Source: Camelus bactrianus
Taxonomy: Eukaryota; Chordata; Mammalia; Artiodactyla; Camelidae
Length of the DNA: 64,000 bases
Direction: 5' to 3'
Assembly (NCBI RefSeq): GCF_048773025.1
Contig: NW_027413960.1
Span: 3,599,945-3,663,944 of the forward strand
Part shown: piece after piece, positions 21,901-35,165 of the stretch
Layout of the letters: each line of letters begins with the position of its first letter
Numbering within the stretch: the first letter of the stretch is position 1
The notes under the pieces: generated by a model
Databases searched by the model: none
What the model was told of the DNA's origin: nothing
The model's input: the letters and a program-made list of their open reading frames with translations, nothing else
Position numbers and translations under genes: made by a program

Positions 21901-24900
21901 CACTTATCTGTCAGAACTGAGCATGTGGAGAGACGTTCGTTCATCTAGCCCAAAGGGAACGGGTTGCAGGAGAAACTTTTACTCTGGTTTCTCAGTCTGT
22001 TTCCTAGTGCCGGTTTGAATTTCCTGCAGTTTTCACTGTAAAACCGCGTTGGAGCTAGTACCTCCCCATAAATATGTATGGAGTGGAGTTTGCAACTGAA
22101 GAGAAACTTTGTGTTCCCAACAAGCTAGGTGAAGAACGGCTTTCACACACACTTATCTGTCAGAACTGAGCATGTGGAGAGACTTTCATTCATCTAGCAC
22201 AAAGGGAACGTGTTGCAGGAGAAGCTTTTACTCTGGTTTCTCAGTCTGTTTCCTAGTGCCGGTTTGAAGTTCCTGCAGTTTTCACAGTAAAACCGAGTTG
22301 GAGCTAGTACCTCCCCATATATATGTATGGATTGGAGTTTGCAACTGAAGAGAAACTTTGTCTTCCCAACAAGATAGGTGAAGGACGTCTTTCACACACA
22401 CTTATCTCTCAGAAATGAGCATGTGGAGGGACGTTCGTTCATCTAGCACAAAGGGAACGATTTGCAGAGGAAACTTTTACTCTGGTTTCTCAGTCTGTTT
22501 TCTAGTGCCGGTTTGAAGTTCCTGCAGTTTTCACTGTAAAACCGAGTTGGAGCTATTACCTCCCCATATATATGTATGGAGTGGAATTTGCAACTGAAGA
22601 GAAACTTTGTATTCCCAACAAGCTAGGTAAAGAACGGCTTTCACACACACATATCTCTCAGAACTGAGCATGTGGAGAGACGTTCGTTCATCTAGCACAA
22701 CGGGAAAGGGTTGCAGGAGAAACTTTTACTCTGTTTTCTCAGTCTGTTTCCTAGTGCCGGTTTGAAGTTCCTGCAGTTTTCACTGTAAAACCGAGTTGGA
22801 GCTAGTACCTCCCCATATATATGTATGGACTGGAGTTTGCATCTGAAGAGAAACTTTGTGTTCCCAAAAAGCCAGGTGAAGGACGGCTTTAACACACACT
22901 TATCTCTCAGAACTGAGCATGTGGAGAGACGTTCGTTCATCTAGCACAAAGGGAACGGGTTGCAGGAGAAACTTTTACTCTGGTTTCTCAGTCTGTTTAC
23001 TACTGCCGGTTTGAAGTTCCTGCAGTTTTCACTGTAAAACCGAGTTGGAGCTAGTACCTCCCCATATATATGTATGGATTGGAGTTTGCAACTGAAGAGA
23101 AACTTTGTGTTCCCAACAAGCTAGGTGAAGGACGGCTTTCACACACACTTATCTCTCAGAAATGAGCTTGTGGAGAGACGTTCGTTCATCTAGCACAAAG
23201 GGAACGGGTTGCAGGTGAAACTTTTACTCTGGTTTCTCAGTCTGTTTCCTAGTGCCGGTTTGAAGTTCCTGCAGTTTTCACTGTAAAACCGAGTTGGAGC
23301 TAGTACCTCCCCATATAAATGTATGGAGTGGAATTTGCAACTGAATGGAAACTTTGTATTTCCAACAAGCTAGGTGAAGGACGGCTTTCACACACAATTA
23401 TCTCTCAGAACTGAGCGTGTGGAGAGACGTTCGTTCATCTAGCACAAAGGGAACGGGTTGCAGGAAAAACTTTTCCTCTGGTTTCTCAGTCTGTTTCCTA
23501 GTGCCGGTGTGAAGTTCCTGCAGTTTTCACTGTAAAACCGAGTTGGAGCTTGTACTTCCCCATATATATGTATGGAGTGGAGTTTGCAACTGAAGAGAAA
23601 CTTTGTGTTCCCAACAAGCTAGGTGAAGGACGGCTTTCACACACATTTATCTGTCAGATCTGAGCATGTGGAGAGACGTTCGTTCATCTTCCACAAAGGG
23701 AACGGATTGCAGGAGAAACTTTTACTCTGGTTTCTCAGTCTGTTTCCTAGTGACGGTTTGAAGTTCCTGCAGTTTTCACTGTAAAACCGAGTTGGAGCTA
23801 GTACCTCCCCATATATATGTATGGAGTGGTGTTTGCTACTGAAGAGAAACTTTGTGTTCCCAACAAGCTAGGTGAAGGACGGCTTTCACACACACTTATC
23901 TCTCAGAACTAAGCGTGTGGAGAGACGTTCGTTCATCTAGCACAAAGGGAACGGGTTGCAGGAGAAACTTTTACTCTGGTTTCTCTGTCTGTTTCCTAGT
24001 GCAGGTTTGAAGTTCCTGCAGTTTTCACTGTAAAACCGAGTTGGAGCTAGTACCTCCCCATATATATGTATGGACTGGAGTTTGCAACTGAAGAGAAACT
24101 TTGTGTTCCCAACAAGCTAGGTGAAGGACGGCTTTCACAAACACTTATCTCTCCGAACTGAGCATGTGGAGAGACGTTCGTTCATCTAGCACAAAGGGAA
24201 CGGGTTGCAGGAGAAACTTTTCCTCTGGTTTCTCAGTCTGTTTCCTAGTGCCGGTTTGAAGTTCCTGCAGTTTTCACTGTAAAACCGGGTTGGAGCTAGT
24301 ACCTCCCCATAAATATGTATGGAGTGGAGTTTGCAACTGAAGAGAAACTTTGTGTTCCCAACAAGCTAGGTGAAGGACGGCTTTCACACACACTTATCTG
24401 TCAGAACTGAGCATTTGGAGAGACGTTCGTTCATCTAGCACAAAGGGAACGGGTTGCAGGAGAAACTTTTACTCTGGTTTCTCAGTTTGTTTCCTAGTGC
24501 TGGTTTGATGTTCCTGCAGTTTTCACTGTAAAACCGAGTTGGAGCTAGTACCTCCCCATATATATGTATGGAGTGGAGTTAGCAACTGAAGAGAAACTTT
24601 GTGTTTCCAAAAAGCTAGGTGAAGTACGGCTTTCACACACACTTATCTGTCAGATCTGAGCATGTGGAGAGACGTTCGTTCATCTAGCACAAATGGAACG
24701 GGTTGCAGGAGAAACTTTTACTCTGGTTTCTCAGTCTGTTTCCTAGTGCCGGTTTGAAGTTCCTGCAGTTTTCACTGTAAAACCGAGTTGGATCTAGTAC
24801 CTCCCCATATATATGTATGGGGTGGAGTTTGCTACTGAAGAGAAACTTTGTGTTCCCAACAAGCTAGGTGAAGGACGGCTTTCACACACACTTATGTCTC

Positions 24901-27200
24901 AGAACTGAGCGTGTGGAGAGACGTTCGTTCATCTAGCACAAAGGGAACGGGTTGCAGGAGAAACTTTTACTCTGGTTTCTCTGTCTGTTTCCTAGAGCAG
25001 GTTTGAAGTTCCTGCAGTTTTCACTGTAAAACCGAGTTGGAGCTAGTACCTCCCCATATATATGTATGGACTGGAGTTTGCAACTGAAGAGAAACTTTGT
25101 GTTCCCAACAAGCTAGGTGAAGGACGGCTTTCACACACACTTATCTCTCAGAACTGAGCATGTGGAGAGACGTTCGTTCATCTAGCACAAAGGGAACGGG
25201 TTGCAGTAGAAACTTTTCCTCTGGTTTCTCAGTCTGTTTCCTAGTGCCGGTTTGAAGTTCCTGCAGTTTTCACTGTAAAACCGGGTTGGAGCTAGTACCT
25301 CCCCATAAATATGTATGGAGTGGAGTTTGCAACTGAAGAGAAACTTTGTGTTCCCAACAAGCTAGGTGAAGGACGGCTTTCACACACACTTATCTGTCAG
25401 ATCTGTGCATGTGGAGAGACGTTCGTTCATCTAGCCCAAAGGGAACGGGTTGCAGGCGAAACTTTTACTCTGGTTTCTCAGTCTGTTTCCTAGTGCCGGT
25501 TTGAAGTTCCTGCAGTTTTCACTGTAAAACCGGGTTGGAGCTAGTACCTCCCCATAAATATGTATGGAGTGGAGTTTGCAACTGAAGAGAAACTTTGTGT
25601 TCCCAACAAGCTAGGTGAAGGACAGCTTTCACACACAATTATCTCTCAGAACTGAGCGTGTGGAGAGACGTTCGTTCATCTAGCACAAAGGGAACGGGTT
25701 GCAGGAAAAACTTTTCCTCTGGTTTCTCAGTCTGTTTCCTAGTGCCGGTGTGAAGTTCCTGCAGTTTTCACTGTAAAACCGAGTTGGAGCTTGTACTTCC
25801 CCATATATATGTATGGAGTGGAGTTTGCAACTGAAGAGAAACTTTGTGTTCCCAACAAGCTAGGTGAAGGACGGCTTTCAAACACACTTATCTGTCAGAT
25901 CTGTGCATGTGGAGAGACGTTCGTTCATCTAGCGCAAAGGGAACGGGTTGCAGGCGAAACTTTTACTCTGGTTTCTCAGTCTGTTTCCTAGTGCCGGTTT
26001 GAAGTTCCTGCAGTTTTCACTGTAAAACCGGGTTGGAGCTAGTACCTCCCCATAAATATGTATGGAGTGGAGTTTGCAACTGAAGAGAAACTTTGTGTTC
26101 CCAACAAGCTAGGTGAAGAACGGCTTTCACACACACTTTTCTCTCAGAACTGAGCATGTGGAGAGACGTTCATTCATCTAGCACAAAGGGAACGGGTTGC
26201 AGGAAAAACTTTTCCTCTGGTTTCTCAGTCTGTTTCCTAGTGCCGGTGTGAAGTTCCTGCAGTTTTCACTGTAAAACCGAGTTGGAGCTTGTACTTCCCC
26301 ATATATATGTATGGAGTGGAGTTTGCAACTGAAGAGAAACTTTGTGTTCCCAACAAGCTAGGTGAAGGACGGCTTTCACACACACTTATCTGTCAGATCT
26401 GTGCATGTGGAGAGACGTTCGTTCATCTAGCCCAAAGGGAACGGGTTGCAGGCGAAACTTTTACTCTGGTTTCTCAGTCTGTTTCCTAGTGCCGGTTTGA
26501 ATTTCCTGCAGTTTTCACTGTAAAACCGGGTTGGAGCTAGTACCTCCCCATAAATATGTATGGAGTGGAGTTTGCAACTGAAGAGAAACTTTGTGTTCCC
26601 AACAAGCTAGGTGAAGAACGGCTTTCACACACACTTTTCTCTCAGAACTGAGCATGTGGAGAGACGTTCATTCATCTAGCACAAAGGGAACGGGTTGCAG
26701 GAGAAGCTTTTACTCTGGTTTCTCAGTCTGTTTCCTAGTGCCGGTTTGAAGTTCCTGCAGTTTTCACTGTAAAACAGAGTTGGAGCTAGTACCTCCCCAT
26801 TTATATGTATGGAGTGGAATTTGCAACTGAAGGGAAACTTTGTATTCCCAACAAGCTAGGTGAAGGACAGCTTTCACACACAATTATCTCTCAGAACTGA
26901 GCGTGTGGAGAGACGTTCGTTCATCTAGCACAAAGGGAACGGGTTGCAGGAAAAACTTTTCCTCTGGTTTCTCAGTCTGTTTCCTAGTGCCGGTGTGAAG
27001 TTCCTGCAGTTTTCACTGTAAAACCGAGTTGGAGCTTGTACTTCCCCATATATATGTATGGAGTGGAGTTTGCAACTGAAGAGAAACTTTGTGTTCCCAA
27101 CAAGCTAGGTGAAGGACGGCTTTCACACACACTTATCTGTCAGATCTGTGCATGTGGAGAGACGTTCGTTCATCTAGCCCAAAGGGAACGGGTTGCAGGC
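18987..27200 (+). repeat. 33-monomer HOR unit, first copy (8214 bp)
   Basis: Positions 18,987-25,620 match 27,201-33,834 at an offset of 8214 bp, which is 33 x 249 minus 3. The three missing bases are three single-base deletions: in GAAGGAAACTTT near 20,112, in AAAGGAACGGG near 20,463 and in CTGTTCCTAG near 20,507. All three recur at about 28,326, 28,677 and 28,721. Other shared private variants are AATAGGAATGGAG, TTCCCTACAAGC, GTGGTGAGACG and TGAAGCTCCTGCAG. I saw only scattered differences, for example near 21,151 and 25,207. The remainder, 25,621-27,200, matches the second copy at shifted offsets of 8463 and then 8961. Confidence 0.92.
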
Positions 27201-30200
27201 GAAACTTTTCCTCTGGTTTCTCAGTCTGTTTCCTAGTGCCGGTTTGAAGTTCCTGCAGTTTTCACTGTAAAACCGGGTTGGAGCTAGTACCTCCCCATAA
27301 ATATGTATGGAGTGGGGTTTGCAACTGAATAGAAACTTTGTGTTCCCAACAAGCTAGGTGAAGGACGGCTTTCACACACACTTATCTGTCAGAACTGAGC
27401 ATGTGGAGAGACGTTCGTTCATCTAACACAAAGGGAACGGGTTGCAGGAGAAACTTTTACTCTGGTTTCTCAGTCTGTTTCCTAGTGCCGGTTTGAAGTT
27501 CCTGCAGTTTTCACTGTAAAACCGGGTTGGAGCTAGTACCTCCCCATAAATATGTATGGAGTGGAGTTTGCAACTGAAGAGAAACTTTGTGTTCCCAACA
27601 AGCTAGGTGAAGGACGGCTTTCACACACACTTATCTGTCAGAACTGAGCTTGTGGAGAGACGTTCGTTCATCTAGCACAAAGGGAACGGGTTGCAGGAGA
27701 AACTTTTACTCTGGTTTCTCAGTCTGTTTCCTAGTGCTGGTTTGATGTTCCTGCAGTTTTCACTGTAAAACCGAGTTGGAGCTAGTACCTCCCCATATAT
27801 ATGTATGGAGTGGAGTTTGCAACTGAAGAGAAACTTTGTGTTCCCAACAAGCTAGGTGAAGGACGGCTTTCACACACACTTATCTCTCAGAACTGAGCAT
27901 GTGGAGAGACGTTCGTTCATCTAGCACAAAGGGAACGGGTTGCAGGAGAAACTTTTCCTCTGGTTTCTCAGTCTGTTTCCTAGTGCCGGTTTGAAGTTCC
28001 TGCAGTTTTCACTGTAAAACCGGGTTGGAGCTAGTACCTCCCCATAAATAGGAATGGAGTGGAGTTTGCAACTGAAGAGAAACTTTGTGTTCCCAACAAG
28101 CTAGGTGAAGGACGGCTTTAAAACACACTTATCTGTCAGAACTGAGCATGTGGAGAGACGTTCGTTCATCTAGCACAAAGGGAACGGGTTGCAGGAGAAA
28201 CTTTTACTCTGGTTTCTCGGTCTGTTTCCTAGTGCCAGTTTGAAGTTCCTGCAGTTTTCACTGTAAAACCGAGTTGGAGCTAGTACCTCCCCATATATAT
28301 GTATGGAGAGGAGTTTGCAACTGAAGGAAACTTTGTGTTCCCTACAAGCTAGGTGAAGTACGGCTTTCACACACACTTATCTCTCAGAACTTAGCATGTG
28401 GTGAGACGTTCGTTCATCTAGCACAAAGGGAACGGGTTGCAGGAGAAACTTTTACTCTGGTTTCTCAGTCTGTTTCCTACTGCCGGTTTGAAGTTCCTGC
28501 AGTTTTCACTGTAAAACCGAGTTGGAGCTAGTACCTCCCCATATATATGTATGGAGTGGAGTTTGCAACTGAAGAGAAACTTTGTGTTCCCAATAAGCTA
28601 GGTGAAGGACGGCTTTCACACACAATTATCTCTCAGAAATGAGCTTGTGGAGAGACGTTCGTTCATCTAGCACAAAGGAACGGGTTGCAGGTGAAACTTT
28701 TACTCTGGTTTCTCAGTCTGTTCCTAGTGCCGGTTTGAAGTTCCTGCAGTTTTCACTGTAAAACCGAGTTGGAGCTAGTAACTCCCCATATATATGTCTG
28801 GAGTGGAATTTGCAACTGAAGGGAAACTTTGTATTCCCAACAAGCTAGGTGAAGGACGGCTTTCACACACAATTATCTCTCAGAACTGAGCGTGTGGAGA
28901 GACGTTCGTTCATCTAGCACAAAGGGAACGGGTTGCAGGACAAACTTTTCCTCTGGTTTCTCAGTCTGTTTCCTAGTGCCGGTTTGAAGTTCCTGCAGTT
29001 TTCACTGTAAAACCGAGTTGGAGCTTGTATTTCCCCATATATATGTATGGAGTGGAGTTTGCAACTGAAGAGAAACTTTGTGTTCCCAACAAGCTAGGTG
29101 AAGGACGGCTTTCACACACAATTATCTGTCAGATCTGAGCATGTGGAGAGACGTTCGTTCATCTAGCACAAATGGAACGGGTTGCAGGACAAACTTTTAC
29201 TCTGGTTTCTCAGTCTGTTTCCTAGTGCCGGTTTGAAGTTCCTGCAGTTTTCACTGTAAAACCGAGTTGGAGCTAGTACCTCCCCATATATATGTATGGG
29301 GTGGAGTTTGCTACTGAAGAGAAACTTTGTGTTCCCAACAAGCTAGGTGAAGGACGGCTTTCACACACACTTATGTCTCAGAACTGAGCGTGTGGAGAGA
29401 AGTTCGTTCATCTAGCACAAAGGGAACCGGTTGCAGGAGAAACTTTTACTCTGGTTTCTCTGTCTGTTTCCTAGTGCAGGTTTGAAGCTCCTGCAGTTTT
29501 CACTGTAAAACCGAGTTGGAGCTAGTACCTCCCCATAAATAGGAATGGAGTGGAGTTTGCAACTGAAGAGAAACTTTGTGTTCCCAACAAGCTAGGTGAA
29601 GGACGGCTTTCACACACACTTATCTCTCAGAACTGAGCATGTGGAGAGACGTTCGTTCATCTAGCCCAAAGGGAACGGGTTGCAGTAGAAACTTTTCCTC
29701 TGGTTTCTCAGTCTGTTTCCTAGTGCCGGTTTGAAGTTCCTGCAGTTTTCACTGTAAAACCGGGTTGGAGCTAGTACCTCCCCATAAATATGTATGGAGT
29801 GGAGTTTGCAACTGAAGAGAAACTTTGTGTTCCCAACAAGCTAGGTGAAGGACGGCTTTCACACACACTTATCTGTCAGAACTGAGCATGTGGAGAGACG
29901 TTCGTTCATGTAGCACAAAGGGAACGGGTTGCTGGAGAAACTTTTACTCTGGTTTCTCAGTCTGTTTCCTAGTGCTGGTTTGAAGTTCCTGCAGTTTTCA
30001 CTGTAAAACCGAGTTGGAGCTAGTACCTCCCCATATATATGTATGGAGTGGAGTTTGCAACTGTAGAGAAACTTTGTGTTCCCAACAAGCTAGGTGAAGG
30101 ACGGCTTTCACACACACTTATCTGTCAGAACTGAGCATGTGGAGAGACGTTCGTTCATCTAGCCCAAAGGGAACGGGTTGCAGGAGAAACTTTTACTCTG

Positions 30201-33200
30201 GTTTCTCAGTCTGTTTCCTAGTGCCGGTTTGAATTTCCTGCAGTTTTCACTGTAAAACCGCGTTGGAGCTAGTACCTCCCCATAAATATGTATGGAGTGG
30301 AGTTTGCAACTGAAGAGAAACTTTGTGTTCCCAACAAGCTAGGTGAAGAACGGCTTTCACACACACTTATCTGTCAGAACTGAGCATGTGGAGAGACTTT
30401 CATTCATCTAGCACAAAGGGAACGTGTTGCAGGAGAAGCTTTTACTCTGGTTTCTCAGTCTGTTTCCTAGTGCCGGTTTGAAGTTCCTGCAGTTTTCACA
30501 GTAAAACCGAGTTGGAGCTAGTACCTCCCCATATATATGTATGGATTGGAGTTTGCAACTGAAGAGAAACTTTGTCTTCCCAACAAGATAGGTGAAGGAC
30601 GTCTTTCACACACACTTATCTCTCAGAAATGAGCATGTGGAGGGACGTTCGTTCATCTAGCACAAAGGGAACGATTTGCAGAGGAAACTTTTACTCTGGT
30701 TTCTCAGTCTGTTTTCTAGTGCCGGTTTGAAGTTCCTGCAGTTTTCACTGTAAAACCGAGTTGGAGCTATTACCTCCCCATATATATGTATGGAGTGGAA
30801 TTTGCAACTGAAGAGAAACTTTGTATTCCCAACAAGCTAGGTAAAGAACGGCTTTCACACACACATATCTCTCAGAACTGAGCATGTGGAGAGACGTTCG
30901 TTCATCTAGCACAACGGGAAAGGGTTGCAGGAGAAACTTTTACTCTGTTTTCTCAGTCTGTTTCCTAGTGCCGGTTTGAAGTTCCTGCAGTTTTCACTGT
31001 AAAACCGAGTTGGAGCTAGTACCTCCCCATATATATGTATGGACTGGAGTTTGCATCTGAAGAGAAACTTTGTGTTCCCAAAAAGCCAGGTGAAGGACGG
31101 CTTTAACACACACTTATCTCTCAGAACTGAGCATGTGGAGAGACGTTCGTTCATCTAGCACAAAGGGAACGGGTTGCAGGAGAAACTTTTACTCTGGTTT
31201 CTCAGTCTGTTTACTACTGCCGGTTTGAAGTTCCTGCAGTTTTCACTGTAAAACCGAGTTGGAGCTAGTACCTCCCCATATATATGTATGGATTGGAGTT
31301 TGCAACTGAAGAGAAACTTTGTGTTCCCAACAAGCTAGGTGAAGGACGGCTTTCACACACACTTATCTCTCAGAAATGAGCTTGTGGAGAGACGTTCGTT
31401 CATCTAGCACAAAGGGAACGGGTTGCAGGTGAAACTTTTACTCTGGTTTCTCAGTCTGTTTCCTAGTGCCGGTTTGAAGTTCCTGCAGTTTTCACTGTAA
31501 AACCGAGTTGGAGCTAGTACCTCCCCATATAAATGTATGGAGTGGAATTTGCAACTGAATGGAAACTTTGTATTTCCAACAAGCTAGGTGAAGGACGGCT
31601 TTCACACACAATTATCTCTCAGAACTGAGCGTGTGGAGAGACGTTCGTTCATCTAGCACAAAGGGAACGGGTTGCAGGAAAAACTTTTCCTCTGGTTTCT
31701 CAGTCTGTTTCCTAGTGCCGGTGTGAAGTTCCTGCAGTTTTCACTGTAAAACCGAGTTGGAGCTTGTACTTCCCCATATATATGTATGGAGTGGAGTTTG
31801 CAACTGAAGAGAAACTTTGTGTTCCCAACAAGCTAGGTGAAGGACGGCTTTCACACACATTTATCTGTCAGATCTGAGCATGTGGAGAGACGTTCGTTCA
31901 TCTTCCACAAAGGGAACGGATTGCAGGAGAAACTTTTACTCTGGTTTCTCAGTCTGTTTCCTAGTGACGGTTTGAAGTTCCTGCAGTTTTCACTGTAAAA
32001 CCGAGTTGGAGCTAGTACCTCCCCATATATATGTATGGAGTGGTGTTTGCTACTGAAGAGAAACTTTGTGTTCCCAACAAGCTAGGTGAAGGACGGCTTT
32101 CACACACACTTATCTCTCAGAACTAAGCGTGTGGAGAGACGTTCGTTCATCTAGCACAAAGGGAACGGGTTGCAGGAGAAACTTTTACTCTGGTTTCTCT
32201 GTCTGTTTCCTAGTGCAGGTTTGAAGTTCCTGCAGTTTTCACTGTAAAACCGAGTTGGAGCTAGTACCTCCCCATATATATGTATGGACTGGAGTTTGCA
32301 ACTGAAGAGAAACTTTGTGTTCCCAACAAGCTAGGTGAAGGACGGCTTTCACAAACACTTATCTCTCCGAACTGAGCATGTGGAGAGACGTTCGTTCATC
32401 TAGCACAAAGGGAACGGGTTGCAGGAGAAACTTTTCCTCTGGTTTCTCAGTCTGTTTCCTAGTGCCGGTTTGAAGTTCCTGCAGTTTTCACTGTAAAACC
32501 GGGTTGGAGCTAGTACCTCCCCATAAATATGTATGGAGTGGAGTTTGCAACTGAAGAGAAACTTTGTGTTCCCAACAAGCTAGGTGAAGGACGGCTTTCA
32601 CACACACTTATCTGTCAGAACTGAGCATTTGGAGAGACGTTCGTTCATCTAGCACAAAGGGAACGGGTTGCAGGAGAAACTTTTACTCTGGTTTCTCAGT
32701 TTGTTTCCTAGTGCTGGTTTGATGTTCCTGCAGTTTTCACTGTAAAACCGAGTTGGAGCTAGTACCTCCCCATATATATGTATGGAGTGGAGTTAGCAAC
32801 TGAAGAGAAACTTTGTGTTTCCAAAAAGCTAGGTGAAGTACGGCTTTCACACACACTTATCTGTCAGATCTGAGCATGTGGAGAGACGTTCGTTCATCTA
32901 GCACAAATGGAACGGGTTGCAGGAGAAACTTTTACTCTGGTTTCTCAGTCTGTTTCCTAGTGCCGGTTTGAAGTTCCTGCAGTTTTCACTGTAAAACCGA
33001 GTTGGATCTAGTACCTCCCCATATATATGTATGGGGTGGAGTTTGCTACTGAAGAGAAACTTTGTGTTCCCAACAAGCTAGGTGAAGGACGGCTTTCACA
33101 CACACTTATGTCTCAGAACTGAGCGTGTGGAGAGACGTTCGTTCATCTAGCACAAAGGGAACGGGTTGCAGGAGAAACTTTTACTCTGGTTTCTCTGTCT

Positions 33201-33834
33201 GTTTCCTAGAGCAGGTTTGAAGTTCCTGCAGTTTTCACTGTAAAACCGAGTTGGAGCTAGTACCTCCCCATATATATGTATGGACTGGAGTTTGCAACTG
33301 AAGAGAAACTTTGTGTTCCCAACAAGCTAGGTGAAGGACGGCTTTCACACACACTTATCTCTCAGAACTGAGCATGTGGAGAGACGTTCGTTCATCTAGC
33401 ACAAAGGGAACGGGTTGCAGGAGAAACTTTTCCTCTGGTTTCTCAGTCTGTTTCCTAGTGCCGGTTTGAAGTTCCTGCAGTTTTCACTGTAAAACCGGGT
33501 TGGAGCTAGTACCTCCCCATAAATATGTATGGAGTGGAGTTTGCAACTGAAGAGAAACTTTGTGTTCCCAACAAGCTAGGTGAAGGACGGCTTTCACACA
33601 CACTTATCTGTCAGATCTGTGCATGTGGAGAGACGTTCGTTCATCTAGCCCAAAGGGAACGGGTTGCAGGCGAAACTTTTACTCTGGTTTCTCAGTCTGT
33701 TTCCTAGTGCCGGTTTGAAGTTCCTGCAGTTTTCACTGTAAAACCGGGTTGGAGCTAGTACCTCCCCATAAATATGTATGGAGTGGAGTTTGCAACTGAA
33801 GAGAAACTTTGTGTTCCCAACAAGCTAGGTGAAG

Positions 33835-34083
33835 AACGGCTTTCACACACACTTTTCTCTCAGAACTGAGCATGTGGAGAGACGTTCATTCATCTAGCAC
33901 AAAGTGAACGGGTTGCAGGAGAAGCTTTTACTCTGGTTTCTCAGTCTGTTTCCTAGTGCCGGTTTGAAGTTCCTGCAGTTTTCACTGTAAAACCGAGTTG
34001 GAGCTAGTACCTCCCCATTTATATGTATGGAGTGGAATTTGCAACTGAAGGGAAACTTTGTATTCCCAACAAGCTAGGTGAAG
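33835..34083 (+). repeat. one-monomer copy-number difference between the 33-mer copies
   Basis: This 249-bp interval has no partner in the first 33-monomer copy, where 25,620 runs straight into the GACAGC variant found here at 34,084. It carries GAAGAACGG, TTTTCTCTCAG and GACGTTCATTC, a combination common elsewhere in the region. The exchange was exactly in register with the monomer. Confidence 0.8.
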
Positions 34084-34667
34084 GACAGCTTTCACACACA
34101 ATTATCTCTCAGAACTGAGCGTGTGGAGAGACGTTCGTTCATCTAGCACAAAGGGAACGGGTTGCAGGAAAAACTTTTCCTCTGGTTTCTCAGTCTGTTT
34201 CCTAGTGCCGGTGTGAAGTTCCTGCAGTTTTCACTGTAAAACCGAGTTGGAGCTTGTACTTCCCCATATATATGTATGGAGTGGAGTTTGCAACTGAAGA
34301 GAAACTTTGTGTTCCCAACAAGCTAGGTGAAGGACGGCTTTCACACACACTTATCTGTCAGATCTGTGCATGTGGAGAGACGTTCGTTCATCTAGCGCAA
34401 AGGGAACGGGTTGCAGGCGAAACTTTTACTCTGGTTTCTCAGTCTGTTTCCTAGTGCCGGTTTGAAGTTCCTGCAGTTTTCACTGTAAAACCGGGTTGGA
34501 TCTAGTACCTCCCCATAAATATGTATGGAGTGGAGTTTGCAACTGAAGAGAAACTTTGTGTTCCCAACAAGCTAGGTGAAGAACGGCTTTCACACACACT
34601 TTTCTCTCAGAACTGAGCATGTGGAGAGACGTTCATTCATCTAGCACAAAGGGAACGGGTTGCAGGA

Positions 34668-35165
34668 GAAGCTTTTACTCTGGTTTCTCAGTCTGTTTCC
34701 TAGTGCCGGTTTGAAGTTCCTGCAGTTTTCACTGTAAAACCGAGTTGGAGCTAGTACCTCCCCATATATATGTATGGATTGGAGTTTGCAACTGAAGAGA
34801 AACTTTGTCTTCCCAACAAGATAGGTGAAGGACGGCTTTCACACACACTTATCTCTCAGAAATGAGCTTGTGGAGAGACGTTCGTTCATCTAGCACAAAG
34901 GGAATGATTTGCAGAAGAAACTTCTACTCTGGTTTCTCAGTCTGTTTCCTAGTGCCGGTTTGAAGTTCCTGCAGTTTTCACTGTAAAACCGAGTTGGAGC
35001 TAGTACCTCCCCATTTATATGTATGGAGTGGAATTTGCAACTGAAGGGAAACTTTGTGTTCCCAACAAGCTAGGTAAAGGACGGCTTTCACACACAATTA
35101 TCTCTCAGAACTGAGCGTGTGGAGAGACGTTCGTTCATCTAGCACAAAGGGAACGGGTTGCAGGA
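34668..35165 (+). repeat. two-monomer copy-number difference between the 33-mer copies
   Basis: These 498 bp have no partner at 26,204/26,205 in the first copy. There the GCAGGAG/AAGC variant is replaced directly by GCAGGAAAAACTTTTCC. The interval contains the CTTCCCAACAAGATAGG variant and a GGAATGATTTGCAGAAG change private to this place. The junction lies immediately after GTTGCAGG. Confidence 0.8.
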
